From assembly GCA_022704925.1 (NCBI GenBank), contig JAKJFK010000029.1, positions 1 through 12,132 of the forward strand: a stretch of DNA of 12,132 nt. The letters are read 5' to 3'. Below, in pieces: positions 1 to 5,255 of this stretch. How positions within the stretch are numbered: position 1 is the first letter of the stretch; each line of letters starts with the position of its first letter. The translations under genes were made by a program, and so were the position numbers. Source of the DNA: a candidate division TA06 bacterium. GTDB lineage: Bacteria; Ratteibacteria; UBA8468; MWAK01. The notes beneath the pieces are model-generated. The model was not told the origin of the DNA. It worked only from the letters and a program-made list of their open reading frames with translations, and made no database searches.

Positions 1-972
1 AACTGCCGATCCCGCCTGATCCAGGGCGAGGCCAGCCTCAAAAGCCGCCGGTCCACCTACCTGCTCAGCAAGGACCGGCTGGAGGAGAATGAAATCCAAC
101 TGAAGGAGTGTACGATCGTGGCCACCCAGCCCGGTTTCGTTACCTACGCCACCAGTTCGCGCCCCTGGGGAAACCAGAGCCCGATCCAGCCCGGCACCCA
201 GGTGCGCCAGCGCCAGGACCTGTTGACCCTGCCCGATTTCGACAGCATGGGCGTGGAGGTCAAGATCCACGAATCGGCCGTGGAGAAGGTGCGGGTCGAC
301 CAGCCGGCGGTCATCAAGGTGGATGCCTTCCCGGACCGGGCCTTCACCGGCAAAGTCATCAAGATCTCGCTGATGCCCGACCCGACGCTCAAGTGGCTCA
401 ACCCGGACATCAACGTTTACGTCGCCCAGATCTCCTTCGACCAGAGTTATGATTTTCTCAAGCCGGGCATGTCGGCCCAGGTGGAGATTCTGGTTGAAAA
501 ACTTGAGAAGGTCATCGCGGTGCCGCTGGTGGCCCTGACCTTCCACGGCGAAACCCCTTACTGCACCGTCCTGAAGAACCGCATGCTCGAAACGCGCCGG
601 GTAACGCTGGGCAAAAGTAACGATGAGATGGTAGAGATAAAGTCCGGCCTGGCCGCGGGCGAGACGCTGGTAATCTCGCCGGGACAGATGACCCCGCAGA
701 TCAAGAAGCAGGAACTCTCTGAAAAAGGGCGGATGGAGACCACCGCCCCGGCCATTCAGACCGGCAATCAGCCGGGATCCGGCCGTTCGGAATCCGGGGC
801 CGGCCCGGCTTCACCGGCCGCCGGCAACCAGCCGGAAACCGGAGCCTCGTCCGCCGGCCGGGAAGGCGGCGGAGAAGGCGCCTCCAGCGGCCGTCGGGGA
901 CGCGGCTCCCGTTCGGGCGCGTCTTCCGAATCAACGCCCGCGCAACCGATCGTAAGGCCTCAACAACCCTGA
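1..972 (+). CDS. Efflux periplasmic adaptor (MacA/HlyD-type membrane fusion protein), 5'-truncated
   Basis: The reading frame is open from base 1 with no credible start, so the gene begins outside the window; the GTG at 118 lies inside a conserved domain and is not the start. 323 residues are visible. Residues 1-36 look like the descending arm of the alpha-helical hairpin. Residues 37-80 form the second half of a lipoyl domain (TIVATQPGFV, then PGTQVRQRQDLLTLPD). About residues 83-170 are the beta-barrel (VEVKIHESAVEKV, FTGKVIKIS, LKPGMSAQVEI), followed by a membrane-proximal domain to about 240. From about 244 the protein turns into an 80-residue Gly/Ser/Pro/Glu/Arg-rich tail that looks disordered. 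Family members link an inner-membrane pump to an outer-membrane channel. The MacB-like ATPase and permease follow directly, so this is the adaptor of that pump. The substrate is unknown and no TolC-like gene is visible. The family call is firm; the exact subfamily is not. Confidence 0.88.
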   Translation, partial: NCRSRLIQGEASLKSRRSTYLLSKDRLEENEIQLKECTIVATQPGFVTYATSSRPWGNQSPIQPGTQVRQRQDLLTLPDFDSMGVEVKIHESAVEKVRVDQPAVIKVDAFPDRAFTGKVIKISLMPDPTLKWLNPDINVYVAQISFDQSYDFLKPGMSAQVEILVEKLEKVIAVPLVALTFHGETPYCTVLKNRMLETRRVTLGKSNDEMVEIKSGLAAGETLVISPGQMTPQIKKQELSEKGRMETTAPAIQTGNQPGSGRSESGAGPASPAAGNQPETGASSAGREGGGEGASSGRRGRGSRSGASSESTPAQPIVRPQQP

Positions 973-980
973 AGCACGCC

Positions 981-1661
981 ATGGCAGCCGAAGTCATCCG
1001 CCTGGACGGAATAAGCAAGATTTACCGGATCGCCGACGTGGAGGTGGCCGCACTCAAAAACCTCTCTCTCACGGTACGCGAGGGGGAGCATATTTCCATC
1101 GTCGGCCCCTCGGGCAGCGGCAAAACCACCCTGCTCAATCTGCTGGGCTGCCTGGACCGGCCCTCTTCGGGCAACTACTTCCTGGACGGCCAAGAAATCT
1201 CGAAACTCGACGATGACGCCCTCTCCCATATCCGAAGCCAGAAACTGGGCTTCGTCTTCCAATCCTACAACCTGATTCCCCAGTTAACCGTGCTGGAGAA
1301 CATCGGCCTGCCCCTCTTCTACCAGTACGCCGACGAATCGGCCATCCAGGCCAAGGCCCTGGAACTGGCCCGGATCGTCGGGCTGGGCAACCGGCTCTAC
1401 CACCGTCCCTTCGAACTCTCCGGCGGACAGCAGCAGCGGGTGGCCATCGCCCGGGCCCTGATCAACGATTCGGTCATCGTGCTGGCCGACGAACCGACCG
1501 GCAACCTGGACAGCAGCACCGGCCGGGAAGTCATGGACCTCCTGCTGGACCTGAACCACAAGGGCACCACCCTACTACTCATCACCCACGACCCCAAGGT
1601 CGCGGCCTTCGGCCAGCGGACCATCCACATGCTGGACGGGGAGATCGTCGATGAAACTTAA
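981..1661 (+). CDS. ABC transporter ATP-binding protein, MacB/LolD type
   Basis: A 226-residue nucleotide-binding subunit with every key motif intact: Walker A GPSGSGKTT (42-50), Q-loop Q94 in FVFQSYNLIP, signature LSGGQQQRVAIARAL (146-160), Walker B VIVLADEPTGNLD with catalytic E171, and H-loop H203 in ITHD. The DEPTGNLD form and the SYNLIPQLTVLENI stretch are typical of the MacB/LolD/FtsE group, which powers extrusion or mechanotransmission rather than import. It starts 8 bases after the adaptor stop without a clear Shine-Dalgarno site, so translation is probably coupled. Its last 11 bases overlap the permease start. ATPase and permease are separate proteins here, unlike E. coli MacB where they are fused. 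The family and role are well supported; the substrate is not known. Confidence 0.95.
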   Translation: MAAEVIRLDGISKIYRIADVEVAALKNLSLTVREGEHISIVGPSGSGKTTLLNLLGCLDRPSSGNYFLDGQEISKLDDDALSHIRSQKLGFVFQSYNLIPQLTVLENIGLPLFYQYADESAIQAKALELARIVGLGNRLYHRPFELSGGQQQRVAIARALINDSVIVLADEPTGNLDSSTGREVMDLLLDLNHKGTTLLLITHDPKVAAFGQRTIHMLDGEIVDET

Positions 1662-2934
1662 CGCCTACCATCTTCTCCGGGTCGTCCGCTTCGGGTGGAA
1701 GAACCTCTACCTCCACAAACTGCGTTCGCTGCTGACCGTACTGGGCATCGTCTTCGGGGTCGCCTCGGTGATCGCCATGCTGGCCATCGGCGAAGGAGCC
1801 AGTTTCGAGGCCCGCGAGAAGATAAAGCAGCTGGGCAGCAACAATATCATCATCCGGGCCATCAAGCTCGCCGGCGAACCTACCTCCCAGCAGGAAACCC
1901 GGCTGGGCGTTTACGGGCTCAACCCGGAGGACTTCAGGCGGATCAAAACCATTCCGACCGTCGAAAAACTCGTCCCCTGCCGGGAGACCGACCAGGATAT
2001 CTGGTACTACGAAAAAAACGTGTCCGGCCGGGTGGTCGGCACCGTGCCCGACTACGCGGCGGTGATGAATCTCAACATTGTCAATGGCCGTTTTTTCAAC
2101 GAATTCGAACTGGAAGGCGGCAAGCCGCTGGCGGTCATCGGCGCCTCGGTCAAAAAGACGCTCTTCCTGGCCGAGAACCCGGTCGGGAAATTCGTCAAGG
2201 TGAAGAGCAGCTACTTCCGGGTCATCGGGGTAACCGGCGAAAAATCGGTCTCCGGGGCCGGCAGCCAGTTCGCTGCCGAGGATATCAACTTCGACATCTA
2301 CATCCCGATGAGCACCGAACGCTCCATCTTCGGCGAGTACGAAATCGCCAAGGGCAGCGGCAACCTCTTCGACCGCGAGCGCAACCTGGTCAAGTTCCAC
2401 CGCTTCGTGGCCAGGGTGAGTGAAATGGACAAGATCGTGGACACCTCGACCATCATCAACGGAATCCTCAATACCACCCACAAGAAGGCCGACTACGAAA
2501 TCCTGGTGCCCCTGCAGCTGCTCCAGCAGGCCGAGCACACCACCCGCATCTTCAACATCGTCCTGGGCTCGATCGCCGCCATCTCCCTGCTGGTCGGCGG
2601 CATCGGCATCATGAACATCATGCTGGCCACCGTCACCGAGCGCACCCGGGAGATCGGCATCCGCAGGGCCCTGGGCGCCCGGCGCCGGGACATCATCAAC
2701 CAGTTCCTCTCCGAGTCGGTTATCCTGTCGGCCCTCGGCGGCCTGATGGGCGTCTTCCTGGGGGTGGCGGTGCCCAGTCTGGTCACCCGCTTCGCCGGCA
2801 TGGCCACCATCGTCAGTGTCTGGTCGATCCTGGTGGCCTTCTCCATCTCGGTGGGCGTCGGCATCCTCTTCGGCATCTACCCGGCCCGGAAGGCCGCCAT
2901 GCTGGATCCTATCCAGGCCCTCCGCTACGAATAA
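1651..2934 (+). CDS. MacB-type ABC transporter permease (FtsX domain)
   Basis: A 427-residue inner-membrane permease. The start ATG lies inside the ATPase 3' end and is preceded by GGGGAG about 8 bases upstream, which supports it. Architecture: transmembrane helix 1 at about 26-46 (SLLTVLGIVFGVASVIAMLA), a large periplasmic MacB_PCD-like domain at about 50-295, then helices at about 302-325, 353-375 and 388-410. The conserved cytoplasmic loop GIGIMNIMLATVTERTREIG and the ending PARKAAMLDPIQALRYE are hallmarks of the MacB/FtsX family. With the upstream adaptor and ATPase it should form a MacAB-TolC-like pump that moves substrates from the periplasm through an outer-membrane channel. Known members export macrolides, peptides, siderophores or lipid-linked compounds; the substrate here cannot be read from sequence. 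No obvious terminator follows, and the next gene has its own promoter. Confidence 0.95.
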   Translation: MKLNAYHLLRVVRFGWKNLYLHKLRSLLTVLGIVFGVASVIAMLAIGEGASFEAREKIKQLGSNNIIIRAIKLAGEPTSQQETRLGVYGLNPEDFRRIKTIPTVEKLVPCRETDQDIWYYEKNVSGRVVGTVPDYAAVMNLNIVNGRFFNEFELEGGKPLAVIGASVKKTLFLAENPVGKFVKVKSSYFRVIGVTGEKSVSGAGSQFAAEDINFDIYIPMSTERSIFGEYEIAKGSGNLFDRERNLVKFHRFVARVSEMDKIVDTSTIINGILNTTHKKADYEILVPLQLLQQAEHTTRIFNIVLGSIAAISLLVGGIGIMNIMLATVTERTREIGIRRALGARRRDIINQFLSESVILSALGGLMGVFLGVAVPSLVTRFAGMATIVSVWSILVAFSISVGVGILFGIYPARKAAMLDPIQALRYE

Positions 2935-2954
2935 GACAACTTGATAAAGGCGGT

Positions 2955-2984
2955 TTGACTTTACGGGGCGGGCGGGATTAGAAT
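2955..2984 (+). promoter_or_regulatory. Sigma70-like promoter, probably giving a leaderless transcript
   Basis: A TTGACT -35 (2955-2960) and TAGAAT -10 (2979-2984) are separated by 18 bases. The ATG of the next gene begins at 2991, six bases after the -10, so the expected transcription start falls on or next to the start codon. No Shine-Dalgarno site lies between. This is the arrangement of leaderless mRNAs. It is inferred from motif spacing only. Confidence 0.55.
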
Positions 2985-2990
2985 TTAGGC

Positions 2991-3284
2991 ATGCCTGACT
3001 GCTACTTTCATACCGGAGTCCCGACTTCCGACCACTGCCAGCAGTGCGGACGCCCCCTCTGCCGAAGATGCGGGATCCGCAACGAACACGGCGTCTTCTG
3101 CTCGGAAAGCTGCTGCAGTTCCTTCATCTCCTTCTCCCGGAAAGATGAGGAAATCAAGCGCCTGCTGAGAAAACGACGCCGGCCGGTGGCCGCCTTTTTC
3201 AGCGGCCTGCTGCAAATCCTGCTGGCGGCGGCCGTCATCTACGGGATTTACCGGGGCTTCCTCTTTATCCGGTCCTTTCTTTAG
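2991..3284 (+). CDS. Small Cys-rich zinc-binding protein with C-terminal membrane segment
   Basis: A 97-residue protein of unknown function. The N-terminal 42 residues hold a B-box/treble-clef-like set of ligands: C4, H7, C16, C19, C24, C27, H33, C37 and C41/C42 (HCQQCGRPLCRRCG is the core), enough for two zinc sites. A basic linker (KRLLRKRRR, about 56-64) is followed by one hydrophobic segment (about 67-95, FFSGLLQILLAAAVIYGIYRG). By the positive-inside rule the zinc domain should face the cytoplasm. Similar short B-box-plus-helix proteins occur in many bacteria, often N-terminal to larger membrane proteins; here the module stands alone. It has its own promoter and converges on the lipoprotein gene. 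Zinc binding is inferred from ligand spacing; a protein-protein interaction or membrane-scaffold role is only a guess. Confidence 0.8.
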   Translation: MPDCYFHTGVPTSDHCQQCGRPLCRRCGIRNEHGVFCSESCCSSFISFSRKDEEIKRLLRKRRRPVAAFFSGLLQILLAAAVIYGIYRGFLFIRSFL

Positions 3285-3321
3285 GAAACCGCGGCGAGGC
3301 GGGAGCGTCCAGCCGACGGTC

Positions 3322-3852
3322 CTAATCGGCCGGGGAATCGCGCAGGCCGAGGCGCGTCTTCCACCAGCCATTCTCCCTGACCAGTTCCACCTCCAGCCGC
3401 CGGCGCTGGCCGGCATGCAGACTGCGCCCCAGGCAGTAAACCGTAGCCTCCTTGCCCTCGACCCGCTCACCGCTGATCCCGGTGGCGCCGCGCTCGAAGG
3501 CGGCGTAAGCGGCCAGCCAACCCGAAACCGCCACCTGGACCACCTGTTCCCTGGTCAACTTCGAATCCTTCCCGTAACGCCGGTAAATCCTTTCCAGCTC
3601 GGCCATAATATCTTCGACCGCCGCCAACCGGGCCAGCAAATCACCGTCTCCGTTATCCAAGCCGCGGAGCAGTAGGGCGGTTACCTCCCGGGGCGTGCTC
3701 TCCACCGTCACGGTCAGGCCGTAAGCCGAAATCCGGCTTTCGATCAAGGCCGGTGGCGCCGGGACCCGGGGCGGGTGGGCGCACCCGGTCAGGAGCAGGA
3801 ACAGGCCGACCGGCAGGCAGAGACCAACAACCCCGAACCATCTCTTCTGCAT
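3322..3852 (-). CDS. Predicted lipoprotein of unknown function
   Basis: A 176-residue exported protein. The start is supported by GGAGGT five bases upstream on the minus strand. The N-terminus is a clear lipoprotein signal: basic MQKRW, hydrophobic core, and lipobox LLTGC with the lipidated cysteine at C24, followed by a Pro-rich linker. The body has a helical section (about 55-100, with EDIMAELERIYRRYG) and then alternating beta-like strands (about 125-175, ATVYCLGRSLHAG, RRLEVELVRENGWWKTRLG). The ending is reminiscent of NTF2/SnoaL-like or DUF4878-type lipoprotein folds, in which a final strand reads 'xxxGWWKT'. I cannot assign a function. A good minus-strand promoter lies at 3907-3935. It is transcribed away from the ferritin-like gene and toward the zinc-binding gene. 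Being a real lipoprotein gene is well supported; the fold is tentative. Confidence 0.85.
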   Translation of the reverse strand: MQKRWFGVVGLCLPVGLFLLLTGCAHPPRVPAPPALIESRISAYGLTVTVESTPREVTALLLRGLDNGDGDLLARLAAVEDIMAELERIYRRYGKDSKLTREQVVQVAVSGWLAAYAAFERGATGISGERVEGKEATVYCLGRSLHAGQRRRLEVELVRENGWWKTRLGLRDSPAD

Positions 3853-3906
3853 AGGGACCTCCGGAACAAGTTTTTTCAGCCCGATCTGAAAAGCTTTTTC
3901 AACTCA

Positions 3907-3935
3907 ATATTATCACCTGGACCGGACCGGGTCAA
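3907..3935 (-). promoter_or_regulatory. Sigma70-like promoter for the lipoprotein gene
   Basis: Read on the minus strand: a TTGACC -35 (plus-strand 3930-3935) and TAATAT -10 (plus-strand 3907-3912), 17 bases apart. This leaves a 5' leader of roughly 45-50 bases before the lipoprotein ATG at 3852. The spacer contains CCGGTCCGG. The call rests on motif match and spacing only. Confidence 0.5.
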
Positions 3936-4003
3936 AGCCGTCAAGAGACGCCGGAACTGCTGGAGAAGCCGCCGGCTCAATCTGCCGAAAGATCGGATAG
4001 CTC

Positions 4004-4070
4004 AACCGGTCCGGACGGACCTGTAGTATAATAAACCCGGAACGACAATCATCACGCCTACCGGGAGGAT
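4004..4070 (+). promoter_or_regulatory. Promoter -10 and ribosome binding site for the ferritin-like gene
   Basis: A perfect TATAAT -10 lies at 4027-4032, and a strong GGGAGGAT ribosome binding site at 4063-4070 sits just before the ATG at 4074. There is no good -35 at the expected distance; instead the -35 position is covered by a partial palindrome, AACCGGTCCGGAC (4004-4016). A weak -35 over a palindrome is compatible with activator or repressor control, but that is inference. Confidence 0.45.
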
Positions 4071-4073
4071 GCC

Positions 4074-4376
4074 ATGCCTGAATTTGGAAGCCCGTTTTCC
4101 GGCCTTAAAAGCGGCCGGCCCGTCACCAAGGAGGAACTGATCCGCGCCATCCGTTTCATGATCGCCGCTGAGTACGAGGCCATCCAGCTCTACATGCAGC
4201 TGGCCGAGTCAACCGACCACAAGCTGGCGCAGGAGGTGCTGAAGGACGTCGCCGACGAGGAGCGCGTCCACGCCGGCGAGTTTCTCCGCCTTCTGAAGGA
4301 ACTGGACCCGGACGAGGAGAAGTTCTACGCCGAAGGGGCCGAAGAGGTGGAGGCGGAGATCGAAAAGGACAGGTGA
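4074..4376 (+). CDS. Small ferritin-like protein (encapsulin-associated/demi-ferritin type)
   Basis: A 100-residue two-helix ferritin-like protein. Helix 1 (about 19-46) carries AAEYEAIQLY with E33 as the likely metal ligand. Helix 2 (about 49-77) carries DEERVH with the E63xxH66 motif. Classical ferritins and rubrerythrins have four helices, so this half-size protein must dimerise to build the di-iron centre. The pattern TKEELxxxIRxxIAAExxAIxLYxQLA...VAxEERxHxGEF...LDP, followed by an acidic EGAEEVEAEIEKD tail, closely resembles the ferritin-like domain that in Pyrococcus furiosus is fused to the N-terminus of the encapsulin shell protein. From that, a role in iron oxidation or oxidative-stress protection is likely. 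No encapsulin gene is next to it, and the C-terminus lacks an obvious cargo-loading peptide. It has its own promoter and strong ribosome binding site, and is followed by a convergent gene. Confidence 0.85.
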   Translation: MPEFGSPFSGLKSGRPVTKEELIRAIRFMIAAEYEAIQLYMQLAESTDHKLAQEVLKDVADEERVHAGEFLRLLKELDPDEEKFYAEGAEEVEAEIEKDR

Positions 4377-4408
4377 CCGCTCTGGAAACGTTAGCGGACC
4401 CGGCCCGG

Positions 4409-4735
4409 CTACTTGAGCCCCACCAGAAGCCAGGAGACCCCGAAGTAGAGTCCGACCCCGCAGGCCAAGCTCGGGATGATCCCGATCCGGGCGCAGAGGA
4501 CCCAGACGGCGAAAACGTAAAGCAGCCAGGGCGGGATCACATACAGGAATCCCTGGACGTACTTGCCCACCGCCGGCGCGCCGCCGCCCTGGTAGATCAG
4601 GAAGAGGGCCAGGACCGAGATGGATGGAAACTGGGTGATGAAGGCCGCCAGCTTCCCCTCGCCCTTCGAGCCGAAATGGGTGGCCAGACTGACCACCGCC
4701 CCGCCCAGGATAAAGTGCCAGATTAATTTAGGCAT
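4409..4735 (-). CDS. Small four-helix membrane protein, GlpM/DUF3147-like
   Basis: A 108-residue integral membrane protein with four predicted helices at about 4-22, 37-52, 60-80 and 85-106. The layout resembles the GlpM/DUF3147 family: a first helix with a GGAVV turn, a short charged loop, then KLAAFITQFPSISVLALF with its conserved Phe-Pro, and two closely packed helices. GlpM was linked to efficient alginate synthesis in Pseudomonas; the biochemical role of the family is unknown, so I give no function. The start has a modest ribosome binding site (GGCGGGT upstream of the ATG). It converges on the ferritin-like gene with 32 bases between stops. Upstream on its strand lies the long repeat and hairpin region and then tRNA-Leu, so it may be expressed from within that region or by read-through. 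The coding call is good; the family name is moderate. Confidence 0.72.
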   Translation of the reverse strand: MPKLIWHFILGGAVVSLATHFGSKGEGKLAAFITQFPSISVLALFLIYQGGGAPAVGKYVQGFLYVIPPWLLYVFAVWVLCARIGIIPSLACGVGLYFGVSWLLVGLK

Positions 4736-4866
4736 GGTTACCCGCCTTTTGACGAGAAAACAAAGATGCGTGCCGTTCGACTCGAAATCAGCCTGCCGTG
4801 AGCGAGCAAAGCGAGTCCCCCTCTGTTATTTAAAATCCGTCTGAAATACAGTTCAGAAACAACGAG

Positions 4867-4902
4867 GCCGTGAAGCAGAGTCCTTCGGACACGCTTCACG
4901 GC
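4867..4902. repeat. Strong hairpin with 10-base-pair perfect stem
   Basis: GCCGTGAAGC (4867-4876) pairs perfectly with GCTTCACGGC (4893-4902). The interior contains a second small stem, GTCC/GGAC, around a TTC triloop (4880-4890). It has no T-tract on either side that would make it a standard intrinsic terminator. Confidence 0.75.
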
Positions 4903-4945
4903 GGTGAAGGGTGCGCCGAGCTCGTCGAGGCGCTCTACTTCACCG
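4902..4945. repeat. Second hairpin abutting the first, two-part stem
   Basis: CGGTGAAG (4902-4909) pairs with CTTCACCG (4938-4945), and inside it GCGCC (4913-4917) pairs with GGCGC (4929-4933). The outer stem shares the GTGAAG/CTTCAC core with the neighbouring hairpin at 4867-4902, so the two could also swap partners. Confidence 0.7.
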
Positions 4946-4989
4946 TGCCGGGTCGGGGCTTGGCGCCCTCGCCTCCCACTGCGGCTCGG
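4946..4989. repeat. Degenerate copy of the tRNA-3'-end-like repeat, with 31-base perfect direct repeat
   Basis: Bases 4946-4989 match 5204-5248. The 31 bases 4959-4989 are identical to 5218-5248 (both begin CTTGGCGCC and end CGGCTCGG). The left end, TGCCGGGTCGGGGCTTG, is a diverged form of the TGCCGGGGGGGGGACTTG found at 5204-5221 and in tRNA-Leu at 5332-5349. Confidence 0.75.
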
Positions 4990-5049
4990 CCGTGCCTGCG
5001 TCAAAGTTTATCAGCCGAAGCTGCTTTTCAGCGCAGGCCGATTTATCTC

Positions 5050-5077
5050 CCGAAGCTTTAGCGTAGGCTGACTTCGG
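5050..5077. repeat. Hairpin with CCGAAG/CTTCGG stem
   Basis: CCGAAG (5050-5055) pairs with CTTCGG (5072-5077) around a 16-base loop. An enclosing TCAGCC (5011-5016) / GGCTGA (5066-5071) pairing offers an alternative fold. The loop contains CTTTAGCGTAG, related to the core of the hairpin at 5097-5127. Confidence 0.55.
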
Positions 5078-5096
5078 CAGGCAAGGTCGGCCTTTA

Positions 5097-5127
5097 CCCG
5101 ACGAAGCTTTTGTAAAGCGTAGTCGGG
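5097..5127. repeat. Hairpin with CCCGAC/GTCGGG stem
   Basis: CCCGAC (5097-5102) pairs with GTCGGG (5122-5127). Inside it GCTTT pairs with AAAGC around a short TGT loop, separated from the outer stem by a small internal loop. The core GAAGCTTT...AAAGCGTAG resembles the sequence in the hairpin at 5050-5077. Confidence 0.6.
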
Positions 5128-5221
5128 ACCCGCTGGCAACGCTCCCTATTCGGTCGCCTTGCCTGACTTCGCTCTCTTCAAGTCCCCCTTTGTCAGGAAG
5201 CGGTGCCGGGGGGGGGACTTG
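5128..5221. repeat. Direct repeat unit, copy 1 (ends in a tRNA-Leu 3'-end fragment)
   Basis: This 94-base stretch aligns without gaps to 5256-5349 at an offset of 128 bases; by eye about 82 of 94 positions agree, and the last 59 bases differ at only three. Its right end (5204-5221) equals the last 18 bases of the tRNA-Leu gene, but the sequence beyond it is not tRNA, so this is a 3' fragment and not a second tRNA gene. CAAGTCCCCC (5179-5188) and GGGGGACTTG (5212-5221) inside it form a 10-base inverted repeat. Confidence 0.8.
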
Positions 5222-5255
5222 GCGCCCTCGCCTCCCACTGCGGCTCGGGTCGGCC

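Noticed and set aside
1582-2538. 318-residue minus-strand frame opposite the ATPase and permease
   Set aside because: It is a shadow of the MacB-type genes, caused by high GC at third codon positions; its Asp/Gly/Val-rich composition shows no domain.
4376-4409. Bidirectional terminator between the convergent ferritin-like and GlpM-like genes
   Set aside because: CCGCT...AGCGG gives only a 5-base stem and there is no T-run on either strand.
4738-5004. Minus-strand open frame of 88 residues upstream of the GlpM-like gene
   Set aside because: It is built from repeat and hairpin sequence, begins with an Arg/Gly-rich peptide, has no ribosome binding site and no recognisable domain.
5204-5221. 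A second tRNA-Leu gene
   Set aside because: Only the last 18 bases of the tRNA are present; there is no anticodon arm, D-arm or complementary acceptor strand next to it.
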